NCBI GenBank assembly: GCA_015061605.1
Contig: SUWH01000002.1
Coordinates: 62,001-126,000 of the forward strand
Origin: Lentisphaerota bacterium
GTDB taxonomy: Bacteria; Verrucomicrobiota; Lentisphaeria; Victivallales; Victivallaceae
Length of the DNA: 64,000 nt
Reading direction: 5' to 3'
Below are positions 36,696-46,067 of the stretch, one piece after another. How positions within the stretch are numbered: position 1 is the stretch's first letter; each line of letters starts with the position of its first letter. The notes beneath the pieces were generated by a model. That model saw only the letters and a program-made list of their open reading frames with translations. It did no database searches and was not told the origin of the DNA. The translations under genes and the position numbers were made by a program.

Positions 36696-36706
36696 GGGAG
36701 ATATTT

Positions 36707-38479
36707 ATGATCCGGGTCGCTGATTATGTGATGGATTTTCTGGTTGGGAAAGGCGTTTCCCATTGCTTTGTTCTGCCGGGGGGCGGAGCGATGCACCTCA
36801 ATGATGCGCTGGGCCGCAATGATAAGCTTGATTATACTGTTTTTCTCCATGAACAGGCGCTTGCCATTGCCGCCGAAAGTTACGGCCAGCACCGCAACTT
36901 CCCCGGTGTCGGTCTGGTCACTTCCGGGCCGGGGAGCACCAATGCGATAACCGGAGTCACTGCCGGATATATTGATTCAACGCCGATGTTCATGCTCTCC
37001 GGGCAGGCGAAGCGTTCCGATCTGAAACATGGTACCGGAGTGCGCCAGATGGGTTCGCAGGAGGTGGATATCGTTGCAATGATAACTCCGGTGACCAAGT
37101 ATGCGTTTCAGATACTTGAACCGGAATCCATACGCTACCATCTGGAAAAGGCGTGGTATGAGTGTACTTCAGGTAGAATGGGGCCGGTATGGCTTGACAT
37201 TCCGCTGGATGTTCAGGGAGCACTGGTGGATGAAAATGCTCTGGAAGGTTTCACTCCTCCCGCAGAAAAAGAACTTTGCATCCCGCTTGATTCCATCAGG
37301 GAAATGTTGGAGAAATCCAGTCGTCCGCTGATGCTCATTGGTAACGGAACCAAGCTCGCCGGAAGCACCGGACGTTATATCAGTTTTGCAGAAAAATACA
37401 ATATCCCGGTGATTCTGACCTGGAAAAGTATTGATGCGATGGATTACACTCACCATTTGAACTTCGGTACTCCGGGAATCATGGGCAGCCGCTATGCCAA
37501 CTTCATCGTCCAGAATTGCGATTGTCTGCTTGTTTGCGGCAGTCGGCTCGACCCCAGTTTGACCGCATTCAACAGTACCGACTTTGCCCGCAATGCACGC
37601 AAGATAATGGTGGATATAGATGAAGCGGAAATGCGTAAAATCAAAGGCGTTGATTTGAAAATAACTGCTCCGGCGGATAAGTTCATCAGCGCGTTGGAAA
37701 ATGTGGAAATCCATTTTGGCAATACCGGAACGTGGCTGGATTATTGCCGGGAAGTCAAAAGCGCATTCCCGGTCTTTGAAGAATCCGCCAAAGAGTGGGA
37801 TAATGGCGTTGACCTCTACTTCTTTACCGAAGAACTTTTCAAGGCGTTGAAGCCGGATGATGTCGTCGTTCCGGAAAGTTCCGGTGCTGCCGGTGAAGTT
37901 ACCTATCACGGCATGAAAGTCAAAAAAGGGCAGAAAATAAAAAATGCCGCAGGTCTTGGTTCCATGGGCTTCGGTTTGCCTTATGCGATCGGTGCGGCGA
38001 TCGCCAATGACCGCCGACGCACGGTGCTTATCAACGGAGACGGCGCGTTTCAGATGAATATTCAGGAGCTTGAAACGGTGGCCCGGTTGAAACTTCCGGT
38101 GAAAATGTTTATCTGGGACAACGACGGATACGGCAGTATCGTCAATACCCAGCGCAATATGTTTCAAGGTTTTCTGGTCGGTTCCGACCGGGCAAGCGGA
38201 CTTTCGCTGCCCGATGTGTGCAAACAGGCCGCCGCTTACGGTATCCGTACTCTTGAAGTCAGGGAAAATGGCAAACTTGCGGCTGCCATCGCTGAAACGC
38301 TCAAAGGTGATGAACCGGTTTTGTGCAAGGTTGTGGTGACTCCAGACCACAAGACCCGCCCGAGAGTACAGGCGGAAAAACTTCCGGACGGCAGGATGAT
38401 CTCTCATCCGTTGGAGGACATGTGGCCCTATCTGCCGGAGGATGAAGTGAAAAAATATATGAGGTTTGCCGCAAAATGA
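36707..38479 (+). CDS. Thiamine-diphosphate-dependent enzyme (acetolactate-synthase-like)
   Basis: 590 residues; ATG 36707 follows the ribosome site GAGGGAGA (36694-36701). Three ThDP-enzyme domains: N-terminal pyrimidine-binding domain with HCFVLPGGGAMHLNDALG and the catalytic-type Glu in HEQALAIAAESYG; a central domain; and the C-terminal pyrophosphate domain with the GDG...N motif (NGDGAFQMNIQELETV, then DNDGYGS). Homologues in surface-polysaccharide clusters make branched or shortened keto-sugars instead of acetolactate. Location between the NeuB-like synthase and the HAD phosphatase supports such a role, with unknown product. Confidence 0.85.
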   Translation: MIRVADYVMDFLVGKGVSHCFVLPGGGAMHLNDALGRNDKLDYTVFLHEQALAIAAESYGQHRNFPGVGLVTSGPGSTNAITGVTAGYIDSTPMFMLSGQAKRSDLKHGTGVRQMGSQEVDIVAMITPVTKYAFQILEPESIRYHLEKAWYECTSGRMGPVWLDIPLDVQGALVDENALEGFTPPAEKELCIPLDSIREMLEKSSRPLMLIGNGTKLAGSTGRYISFAEKYNIPVILTWKSIDAMDYTHHLNFGTPGIMGSRYANFIVQNCDCLLVCGSRLDPSLTAFNSTDFARNARKIMVDIDEAEMRKIKGVDLKITAPADKFISALENVEIHFGNTGTWLDYCREVKSAFPVFEESAKEWDNGVDLYFFTEELFKALKPDDVVVPESSGAAGEVTYHGMKVKKGQKIKNAAGLGSMGFGLPYAIGAAIANDRRRTVLINGDGAFQMNIQELETVARLKLPVKMFIWDNDGYGSIVNTQRNMFQGFLVGSDRASGLSLPDVCKQAAAYGIRTLEVRENGKLAAAIAETLKGDEPVLCKVVVTPDHKTRPRVQAEKLPDGRMISHPLEDMWPYLPEDEVKKYMRFAAK

Positions 38480-38943
38480 TCAAGCTTCTGCTTTCAGATA
38501 TCGACGGAGTCCTGACCGACGGCAAAGTTACCGTTGACGCGCAGGGAAACGAGATCAAAACTGTCAATTTTACCGATATGGATGCAATGGGCAGTTTCCG
38601 GCAAAAAGGGGTTAAAATCGGGCTTATCACCGGAGAAAAAACTCCCATTGTCGAATATTTCAAAAAACGGTTCCGTCCGGATTTTTTCATCTGCGGCTGT
38701 CACACCAAAGATGAAGCGGTAAAACAGCTTATGGAAGAAAACGGATTTACTGCAAATGAAGTCTGCTATGTCGGTGACGGTAAATATGATCTTCCGGTGA
38801 TGCCGCTGGTGCGGGTTTCTGCGTGTCCAGCTAATGCAATACGGGAAGTGAAAGCGGTCGCTGTGATCAATTTGCAGACCCGCGGCGGCGATGGTGCGAT
38901 GAAAGAGCTGTTGGACATTTTGAGCGATAACGGAGAAGTTTGA
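38476..38943 (+). CDS. KdsC/NeuB-pathway HAD phosphatase
   Basis: 155 residues, the compact cap-less HAD fold of 3-deoxy-octulosonate 8-phosphate phosphatase and acylneuraminate 9-phosphatase. Motifs: LLSDIDGVLTDGK (DxD nucleophile), LITGEKTPIVEYF (motif 2 Thr), and YVGDGKYDLPVM (motif 4). Its ATG overlaps the stop of the ThDP gene by four bases. It most likely removes the phosphate from the nine- or eight-carbon acid made by the NeuB-like synthase. Confidence 0.88.
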   Translation: MIKLLLSDIDGVLTDGKVTVDAQGNEIKTVNFTDMDAMGSFRQKGVKIGLITGEKTPIVEYFKKRFRPDFFICGCHTKDEAVKQLMEENGFTANEVCYVGDGKYDLPVMPLVRVSACPANAIREVKAVAVINLQTRGGDGAMKELLDILSDNGEV

Positions 38944-38944
38944 A

Positions 38945-39916
38945 ATGGGCAGAAAGAAGATATCTATTCATTCCGGAACTTTTAACGAAGAAGGCAATAT
39001 TGAGGAATTTTACCGCCGGGTGAAAGCGGTGATTTCCCAGCATCCGGAATATGATTTTGAAATCGTAATGGCAGATAACTGCTCAAAGGATAATACCCGG
39101 CAGATCATGCGTAAAATTGCAGCGCAGGATCCGTCATTCAAAGTCATATTCAATGCCAACAACTTCGGTGCCACCCGTTCCGGGATGCACAATCTGATGC
39201 ATCAGAGAATAAATTCAGATGCGGCAGTGATGATGTGTTCCGATCTTCAGGATCCTCCTGAATTGATCCATGATTTTATCAAAAAGTATGAAGAGGGTTT
39301 TGAAGTCGTTTGTGCGGTAAAGAGCAAGTCAAAAGAAAATCCGTTGGTTTTTGCTCTGCGTTCGCTCTATTACTGGTTGTTGAAAAAGATTTCCGATGAT
39401 GAATTGATCTCCGGTTTTACCGGATTCGGTCTTTATGACCGTAAGGTGATCGAAGCGATCCGTCAGTACAAAGACCCTAATCCCTATCTGCGCGGCATGA
39501 TCGCCGAGATCGGTTTCCGGCGCTGCTGCGTGGAATATACGCAGGAGAAGCGCCGTAACGGCCGGAGTTCCTATAATTTTTTCAGTTATTATGATTTTGC
39601 GATGAACGGTTTTGTAAACCACTCCAAGCTGCCGTTGCGTATGGCGGTATTCGGAGGTTTTTTCATCGCAATGATCAGTATGCTGGCGGCATTTGGATAT
39701 TTTGTTTATAAACTGTTCAATTGGGAAAGTTTTCAAGTTGGCATGGCGCCGTTGGTGATCGGATTGTTTTTCTTTTCGGCGGTGCAGCTTATTTTCATCG
39801 GCATACTCGGAGAGTATATCGTAGCGATTTATACTCATGTAAAAAATAAACCATACGTCATTGAAGACGAACTTATCAATTTTGATGATGAAAAGATCAA
39901 AGATCAGAAAGATTGA
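38945..39916 (+). CDS. GT2 glycosyltransferase with C-terminal membrane helices (GtrB/DPM1 type)
   Basis: 323 residues. GT-A domain: SIHSGTFNEEGNIEEFYRRV, VMADNCSKDNT, MMCSDLQDPPELI (DxD-like) and GFTGFGLYDRKVI. Two long hydrophobic segments (about 235-258 and 270-298) anchor it, as in enzymes that load a sugar on polyprenyl phosphate. Ends DELINFDDEKIK. It probably provides a lipid-linked sugar for glycan assembly. It starts one base after the phosphatase stop. Confidence 0.9.
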   Translation: MGRKKISIHSGTFNEEGNIEEFYRRVKAVISQHPEYDFEIVMADNCSKDNTRQIMRKIAAQDPSFKVIFNANNFGATRSGMHNLMHQRINSDAAVMMCSDLQDPPELIHDFIKKYEEGFEVVCAVKSKSKENPLVFALRSLYYWLLKKISDDELISGFTGFGLYDRKVIEAIRQYKDPNPYLRGMIAEIGFRRCCVEYTQEKRRNGRSSYNFFSYYDFAMNGFVNHSKLPLRMAVFGGFFIAMISMLAAFGYFVYKLFNWESFQVGMAPLVIGLFFFSAVQLIFIGILGEYIVAIYTHVKNKPYVIEDELINFDDEKIKDQKD

Positions 39917-39918
39917 TT

Positions 39919-40768
39919 ATGCAGGAAATCATTATTTACGGAGCTGGAAGAACCGGTAAAGCTGTCTGGGAGGTGTGTTGCAGGTGCGGGATCAATGTCG
40001 TTGCATTCATCGACCGTATGACTGCCGGAGAGTTCTGCGGGATTTCCGTGGTCAGAGCCGATATGATCCCTGTTGATACAGATCGTACATTGCCGGTTGT
40101 CCTGGCATTGCACGATGATGTGCATAATGCGGCGGTTGCGGTGAAAAACGCCGGATTTGAAAATGTGATGACCCTGTCCGCATTCAATATTTATTTGCGC
40201 AGAAATTCTGTTGCTGCAGTAGAGCTGGTGCCTCTGTTTGATCCGGAAATTTTTTCCGGCAGTTGCGATGAGATTGCTGATGCCGTATATTGAGTTTGAA
40301 AAAATTTATGCATTTGATCCGGATCCGTTGGTCGCCAGTCAGCTCAGGGAGAATTTAAGCAGATATAAAGGGCTTGATTTTCATATAATTCAGGCCGGGC
40401 TGGGCAACTGCCGCGGGCAGATAGCTTTTGCCGAGGATGGAACCGGGCGCGGAGTGATTCGGGAAGACGGTGGAATAAAGATTGATATCGTCACGCTTGA
40501 TGAAGTTTTCAGTAATGTAAAAGTTGATTTTATAAAGATGGATATAGAGGGGGCTGAAGCGGATGCTCTGTTAGGGGCTGCCAATGTGATCAAGCGTGAT
40601 ATGCCGCTTCTGGAAGTGTCGGTTTATCACCGTCCGGGAGATTTCTGGAAACTTCCGCTGCTGATAAAGGAGCTGAATCCGGAATATTCGATTTATCTGC
40701 GCTGCGGCAATGACAGTTTCCATGATACTGTTGCTGTGGCAGTCCCGGAACGTTTCAAGTTGAGATGA
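39919..40768 (+). pseudogene. FkbM-family methyltransferase, broken by frameshift/deletion
   Basis: Two overlapping frames look like halves of one protein. The first (39919-40293) has a Rossmann-like start MQEIIIYGAGRTGKAVWEV and ends at TGA 40291-40293. The second frame (usable from about 40260 to 40768) continues as FEKIYAFDPDPLVASQL, VDFIKMDIEGAEADALLG and LPLLIKELNPEYSIYLR, which are the middle and end of FkbM methyltransferases. The expected SAM motif I (of type D-x-G-A-x-x-G-D-T) between the halves is missing, so there is probably a deletion as well as a frame change near 40280. It is likely inactive. Confidence 0.6.
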
Positions 40769-41670
40769 TGGAGTTGTCACAGATATTGGTTACCGGCGGG
40801 ACCGGTTTTTTCGGGTGTTCTCTGCTGGATGAGATTGCCGGAGGGAAATACCGGGAATACCGTTTTGTCATGCTTTCTCGCCGGGCAAAAGAGTTTGAAA
40901 AGTTTCATTCTGGATATGGCGCGCTGCCCAATGTGGAATTTTTGTCTGCCGATGTCCGGGAGCTTGCTCAATGTAATGAAACTTTTGATTACATTATTCA
41001 CGCGGCAACTCCTTCTGTCGATGTTCCGGACGATGTTGAATTGCACGATATTATTGTTAATGGTACGCAGAAAGTTCTGGAGTTCGCCCGTAAGTGTGGA
41101 GCAAAAAAGCTGCTTTATGTTTCCAGCGGCGGTGTGTACGGCAAAGGTACTGCACCATTTAAGGAAAATTCTCATTGCTGTCCGGAAACAGTTTACGGCA
41201 AAGCTAAACTTGAAGCGGAAAAAATGGTTTTATCTTCCGGTATCCCGGCAGTCGTTATGCGTGGATTTGCTTTTGCCGGGAAACATTTGCGGCGAGATGT
41301 CCACTTCGCTTTCGGCAATTTCATCGCCGATGCGATTGCCAGACGTGATATTATTATAAAGGGCGATGGTACTCCGTTGCGGAGTTATATGCACAGTTCC
41401 GATCTTGCCCGCTGGATGATGAGCATGCTGCTTTACGGCAGGGCAGGGGAGATTTACAATTGCGGATCAAATGAAGCCATTTCAATAAAGGCTTTGGCGG
41501 AAAAGGTAAATGCGGTTCTGAATCCATCCGGAAAAATTTCAGTTTTAACTTCGTTTGTTCCGGGAACGGAAGTTTCCTGTTACGTCCCTGATATCTCCAA
41601 AGCTGAAAACGAGTTGGAGTTAAGGTTGACCGTAGATATTGAAAATTCAATAAAATTATCAGTGGGGTAA
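40765..41670 (+). CDS. NAD-dependent epimerase/dehydratase (extended SDR)
   Basis: 301 residues. N-terminal ILVTGGTGFFGCSLLDEI (TGxxGxxG loop), YIIHAATPS, LLYVSSGGVYG (catalytic Ser/Thr) and YGKAKLEAEKM (YxxxK). It acts on a nucleotide sugar, as epimerase, dehydratase or reductase; the pattern does not decide. Its ATG overlaps the preceding stop (ATGATG). It is the last enzyme of the surface-glycan cluster. Confidence 0.88.
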   Translation: MMELSQILVTGGTGFFGCSLLDEIAGGKYREYRFVMLSRRAKEFEKFHSGYGALPNVEFLSADVRELAQCNETFDYIIHAATPSVDVPDDVELHDIIVNGTQKVLEFARKCGAKKLLYVSSGGVYGKGTAPFKENSHCCPETVYGKAKLEAEKMVLSSGIPAVVMRGFAFAGKHLRRDVHFAFGNFIADAIARRDIIIKGDGTPLRSYMHSSDLARWMMSMLLYGRAGEIYNCGSNEAISIKALAEKVNAVLNPSGKISVLTSFVPGTEVSCYVPDISKAENELELRLTVDIENSIKLSVG

Positions 41671-41673
41671 GTT

Positions 41674-42498
41674 ATGAGTGAAAAAAAGTTAAGCCGCGGC
41701 ATTACAAGCACTTCCAATTTCTGTGCACACCGTCTGGTTTTTACACAGGGCAGAGTTGTGGTGAAGCCAACCGCCGGAAACTATATTTTCTTTTCCATTT
41801 TCGCTTTGATCGGTCTGGGTATCATCGCGGCAGCGTGGCTGGCAGATGGCGATGAGAATGCCCGCATCCCGATGACCGTTTTCGGACTTATTTTCGGCGG
41901 AGCCGGATTTGCCGGTATGTTCTGGAAACGCAACCGCTTGCCGGAAATCGACCTCATGCGCCGGATGTTTTATCCGGAACGGCGCAAATATGATCCATCG
42001 GATATGACCAATCTTTCTTCGATGCAGAATAATGGTATTCCGTTGAGCGAACTGGTAAAAATAGAAGTTTCCACCCGGCGTGTCCGCGGCAATAAATCCA
42101 GTTATACAGCCTATATGCTTGATCTGGTTTTCCGCGACGGTTACAGCTGCCGTCTGCTTTCTCACGGCGCGCGTAAGCAGTTTACCGAAGATGCTGAAAA
42201 ACTTGCCCAAGTGCTCAATATGCCGCTGATTGGACTTGAAGAGACCCAACGCCAGATGGTGAGTTTGAAAGTCGGCGGCATAATCCAGATGATTTTCAGT
42301 ATATTCTGGCTGTCGATCTGTATTCCGATGATGCTTCAGATGATCGTTCCGGCGCTGGATAAACTGGATAAAATAAAGCAGGAACCGGCAATATTGATCC
42401 AGATTATTTTCCCCTCCATATTCATTCTGGTCGGTGTCGGAATGTTTATTGCCGGGGTGAGAAACGTAGTCAAATCACTGAAAAATCCGCAAAAATAA
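41674..42498 (+). CDS. Hypothetical membrane protein, 274 aa
   Basis: I do not recognise the family. There are four hydrophobic segments in two pairs (about 33-57, 66-82; and 197-225, 243-265), with a soluble middle domain (about 85-190) that reads as a beta-rich PH-like fold (LDLVFRDGYSCRLLSHGARKQ). This resembles small two-hairpin membrane proteins with a bacterial PH domain. It starts three bases after the epimerase stop, so it is in the same transcript, but its job in the cluster is unknown. Confidence 0.6.
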   Translation: MSEKKLSRGITSTSNFCAHRLVFTQGRVVVKPTAGNYIFFSIFALIGLGIIAAAWLADGDENARIPMTVFGLIFGGAGFAGMFWKRNRLPEIDLMRRMFYPERRKYDPSDMTNLSSMQNNGIPLSELVKIEVSTRRVRGNKSSYTAYMLDLVFRDGYSCRLLSHGARKQFTEDAEKLAQVLNMPLIGLEETQRQMVSLKVGGIIQMIFSIFWLSICIPMMLQMIVPALDKLDKIKQEPAILIQIIFPSIFILVGVGMFIAGVRNVVKSLKNPQK

Positions 42499-42604
42499 GA
42501 GAGTTTTCAGTTTACCGCTTTTATTTTCGGAAAACGGTGTTATATTAAATCGAAGTGTTTTTATAAAGTGCCAATATCAACCACTAAATAAAGGGAGTTA
42601 ACAA

Positions 42605-43684
42605 ATGGCTTTGGAACTTAAAAAAGATGCCGCTTATTCACTGTTGGTCGCAACCAGTATGGGTGTCCGTCTGACCCCGGTCGATGGTCAGCCCTTCCAC
42701 TGCGGAACCAACTTCCAGATGCAGGTCACCAGCGCAGAAACCAACGTCGCCAGCGTTGCCAGCTACCTCGGTCTCAAGACCAAAGTTCTGACCGCTTTCG
42801 TCAAAGGCAGCCCGGTTGCCCGCATGATCAAAGACAACCTCGCCAGCCGCCACATGGATTATGAAGGCCCGGAATTTGAACAGGATAATCCCTGGGGGTT
42901 CCGTCACCAGTTCAACCTCGCCGACAGCGGTTACGGCAGCCGTGGTCCCCGCGTCCAGAACGACCGTGCCGGTGAAGTCGGCCGCGAACTGGATGTCAAA
43001 TATTTCGACCTCGAACGCATCTTCGGTAAAGAGGGCGTCCAGATCGTCCACCTTTCCGGTTTGATCGCCGCGCTCTCCCCCAAGACCAGCAAATTCTGTC
43101 TGGAAATCGCCCGCGCCGCCAAGAAATACGGCAGCAAGATCAGCTTCGACCTCAACTACCGCGCCTCTTTCTGGAAGGGCCGCGAAGCGGAATTGAGCGC
43201 GATTTTCGCTGAAATCGCTTCTCTTGCTGACGTCCTTATCGGTAACGAAGAAGACTTCCAGCTCTGCTTGAACATCAAGGGACCCGAAGCCGGCGGTAAA
43301 GATATCAAGGCCAAAATCGAAAACTTCAAAGAGATGGTCGAACGCGTCAAAGCTGCTTATCCCAACGCCACCGCTTTCGCCACCACCCTCCGTCAGGTCG
43401 TCGATGCCAACCACCACCTCTGGGGCGCGATCGCCAACGTTGAAGGTGAATGGCAGGTCGTTGAACCCCGCGACATCACCGTTCTCGACCGCATCGGCGG
43501 CGGCGACGGTTTCGTCGGCGGTTTCCTCTATGGTATCCTCCGTGAATGGGAACCGGAAAAATGGATCCAGTTCGGCTGGGCGACCGGTGCTCTTGCCACT
43601 ACCTTCCTCACCGACTACGGTCAGCCCGCTGACGAAGAACAGGTCTGGAGCATCTGGAGCGGCAATGCCCGTGTCAAACGCTGA
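42605..43684 (+). CDS. PfkB-family sugar kinase (KDG kinase-like)
   Basis: 359 residues of the ribokinase fold. Seen: NVASVASYLGLKTKVLTAF (N-terminal substrate region), ISFDLNYRASFW, ADVLIGNEEDFQL and the catalytic-base motif DRIGGGDGFVGGFLYG (PfkB signature 2, with G-G-G-D in place of G-A-G-D). The DLNYR motif is common in 2-keto-3-deoxygluconate kinases. Codons are strongly C-ending, like gdhA, pointing to high expression. A TATATT -10 lies at 42541-42546 without a good -35. A ribosome site GGGAG precedes the ATG. Confidence 0.85.
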   Translation: MALELKKDAAYSLLVATSMGVRLTPVDGQPFHCGTNFQMQVTSAETNVASVASYLGLKTKVLTAFVKGSPVARMIKDNLASRHMDYEGPEFEQDNPWGFRHQFNLADSGYGSRGPRVQNDRAGEVGRELDVKYFDLERIFGKEGVQIVHLSGLIAALSPKTSKFCLEIARAAKKYGSKISFDLNYRASFWKGREAELSAIFAEIASLADVLIGNEEDFQLCLNIKGPEAGGKDIKAKIENFKEMVERVKAAYPNATAFATTLRQVVDANHHLWGAIANVEGEWQVVEPRDITVLDRIGGGDGFVGGFLYGILREWEPEKWIQFGWATGALATTFLTDYGQPADEEQVWSIWSGNARVKR

Positions 43685-43708
43685 AAGATTTTTTCAGTAT
43701 GATCATAG

Positions 43709-43742
43709 AAAAGCACCGTTTGTTTTGACGGTGCTTTTTTTG
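43709..43742 (+). terminator. Intrinsic terminator of the PfkB kinase gene
   Basis: Stem AAAAGCACCGT (43709-43719) pairs with ACGGTGCTTTT (43728-43738) around an 8-base loop and is followed by T residues, 24 bases after the stop. Confidence 0.9.
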
Positions 43743-43778
43743 TTGATTTTTCAGTTTGCATAATAATTGGCGGGTATT

Positions 43779-46058
43779 ATGGATTCTTTTGTTTTTTGTT
43801 GTGAACATTGCGGCAAGTCGATAAAAGCGGATGTGGCTGATCGTGGCGCACAGGCGGATTGCCCTTATTGTAATAAGCCGATTGTTATTCCGCAGGTAAA
43901 GACCATGCGGATAACCAGCGTTGTTCCGGTGGCAGAAGCTCAAGACGTCATTTATGTTGATGAACAGATCGCGGCTGAAACTGGTGAACTAAAGAAAAAA
44001 TTCGGCAGATTCAAATGGAAATATGCGATCATTGGAGCGATTATTGTCGTCGGGCCGATGATCGCATACAACTGGATCGCATCTGGACAGCGGGCGGCAG
44101 AACAGGCAAAGGTCGATGCGGCAAAACAAGATAAATATTATTCCGCTGTCAGACGTAATAATTCCCGTCCTGTCCGGGTGGTTAAACGCATTGCTCCGCC
44201 ATCCCGCCAGTCTGCAAATAAACGGTATGTTCCATCGCCGCGCGTTTCGCAGAATAACACAAGTTCACGTCCCGGTGCAACGACTGTTCCCCGTCGTGTG
44301 TCCACTCCTCCACCTCCGGCTGTCCGTGAAAATGCCGTTGTTTCCTCTCCGGGAAAACGGTATCAGCAATTTATTTCCGGTGCCGATGGATTGATTGAAC
44401 GCTTGAATCAGAAATCTGCTTCATTAACTTTTGAACAGCAAAAGGCGCAAAAGCTGATAATTGCAAAAATAGAAAATATGAAAAGCGCGTGGCAGGCGCG
44501 TTTGAAATATATAAAAGCACGTAATGAAAAAATTGCGGAAGCATCAAAAAAATCCTATGACTATGCTTTGGGAAAAGCGGTTCAGCAGCGGTTTGAAGAA
44601 TATACCGATCAGAAATCTGATTGGGGATATAACAGCGAATGTATAAGGTTTGCAGAACAGCTGCTCAAAGATTTTGAAAATCCGCGTCTTGATCCCAATA
44701 TCCACTTGAATGACCGCAGATATGCCCGCTATTCCGGAAATGCTTTGAAAGCTGTTTCTTCCGGTCGTATCGTCCGTAAGGAGAAACTTTTTGAAACATT
44801 GGTGCGGCGTTTTGCTGATCCTGGTTGTTTGTCTGACCGTAAAGATTTTTTTGATTATGTACTGATAAATTACGGATTGCCGTTTGAGAATGTACAATAC
44901 AATTTTGACCGGAGATTTGAACCGGATTCCAAACGGGTGAATGAAAAAGATTCTCTGGAACTGCTGCTCTATGATGGAGCGATCCCCACTGTTGAACATT
45001 TGACCAAAGCTGTATATGCTTCAAACGCGGAGGCTGTCACGCTGCTGCTGGCTTCCGGAGTTGACCCCAATGCGGTGAATCCGGATGGGGAAACGGCACT
45101 TTTCAACAGTTACCGGATCGAAAACGGTTCGGCAATACGTGATCTCCTGCTGGCCGCCGGAGCAGATCCTGATTTCCGCAATTACGCCGGGAAAAAAGCA
45201 CAGGATATGGCTGTAGTGGGCGTATTCATGAATGCCTGGACTCGGGGCGCGTTGCCGGAAATCGAGCAGGGGCTGCAGCAGGGGGTGGATCCTGATATGC
45301 TGCTTGCCAATGGCGAACCATTGCTGCTTGATGCCTGTAAGCGCAATGATTTGAATCTGGTAAAAGTTTTATTCAAGTATAACGTTGATCCCAATAAGCG
45401 CGGTAAATCGCGTTATATGCCGATCGCCACGACATTTTCCTATTTGACCAGAAATTATTTACGGGACAAGTATAATCAGGATACGGCATTGGCTATATTC
45501 AAATTTATGGTAATCAATGGAGCTGATATCGGTGTGAATCCAATCGGTTACGGAGGAACAACGCTGCTTTGGTATGTATGTTCAAATTATCCGAAAAGAG
45601 CGGAATCACATTATAAGGAATTGGTTCTTTTTATGTTGAGAAATGCCCGGATGTTGAAAGAATCACAATGGGAATCGGTTCTGGGGACACTTTCGCGGGT
45701 TCCGTCTGATGTGGCAGAAGAGATGTTGAAACTGGCACCGGATGGCACACTTGAAGGTGCGGTGAATTTAATGTTCAATTCTTCCTACCGCAAAGCTTCT
45801 CCGGAAATTGTGAAGCTGCTCGCGCAAAAGAATGTCGATTTTAATAATATACAGAGAACATATTTCTATGATCAGGTCAGCCGTAAACGGCAGCGCGGCA
45901 GTTTCCCTGCGCTTTATATCGCGGTTCGCAGCGGTCAGCCTGCCGCTGTGATAAAGGAACTGCTCAAGTATGGCGCCGATAAAAACTGGCAGGACCGCGA
46001 TGGTAAAAAAGCAATTGATTACGCCCGAACCGACCAGGTTAAACAATTACTGAAATAG
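43779..46058 (+). CDS. Membrane-anchored ankyrin-repeat protein with N-terminal zinc ribbon
   Basis: About 759 residues from MDSFVFCCEHCGKSI (the open frame begins four codons earlier, at a TTG). Residues 7-32 carry two CxxC pairs (CEHCGKS...CPYCNK), a small zinc ribbon. A transmembrane helix follows (about 85-105, YAIIGAIIVVGPMIAYNWI), then a basic, proline- and serine-rich linker (about 125-195), a helical region, and several ankyrin-like repeats (about 400-560 and 660-759: AVTLLLASGVDPNAVNPDGETAL, LLLAAGADPDFRNYAGKKA, LLKYGADKNWQDRDGKKA). It is probably a protein-binding scaffold with the repeats outside the cytoplasm; no enzyme domain is seen. Confidence 0.78.
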   Translation: MDSFVFCCEHCGKSIKADVADRGAQADCPYCNKPIVIPQVKTMRITSVVPVAEAQDVIYVDEQIAAETGELKKKFGRFKWKYAIIGAIIVVGPMIAYNWIASGQRAAEQAKVDAAKQDKYYSAVRRNNSRPVRVVKRIAPPSRQSANKRYVPSPRVSQNNTSSRPGATTVPRRVSTPPPPAVRENAVVSSPGKRYQQFISGADGLIERLNQKSASLTFEQQKAQKLIIAKIENMKSAWQARLKYIKARNEKIAEASKKSYDYALGKAVQQRFEEYTDQKSDWGYNSECIRFAEQLLKDFENPRLDPNIHLNDRRYARYSGNALKAVSSGRIVRKEKLFETLVRRFADPGCLSDRKDFFDYVLINYGLPFENVQYNFDRRFEPDSKRVNEKDSLELLLYDGAIPTVEHLTKAVYASNAEAVTLLLASGVDPNAVNPDGETALFNSYRIENGSAIRDLLLAAGADPDFRNYAGKKAQDMAVVGVFMNAWTRGALPEIEQGLQQGVDPDMLLANGEPLLLDACKRNDLNLVKVLFKYNVDPNKRGKSRYMPIATTFSYLTRNYLRDKYNQDTALAIFKFMVINGADIGVNPIGYGGTTLLWYVCSNYPKRAESHYKELVLFMLRNARMLKESQWESVLGTLSRVPSDVAEEMLKLAPDGTLEGAVNLMFNSSYRKASPEIVKLLAQKNVDFNNIQRTYFYDQVSRKRQRGSFPALYIAVRSGQPAAVIKELLKYGADKNWQDRDGKKAIDYARTDQVKQLLK

Positions 46059-46067
46059 AGCGAAATA

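Noticed and set aside
37169-38407. 412-codon open frame on the minus strand
   Set aside because: Antisense to the ThDP enzyme; no domain, no ribosome site.
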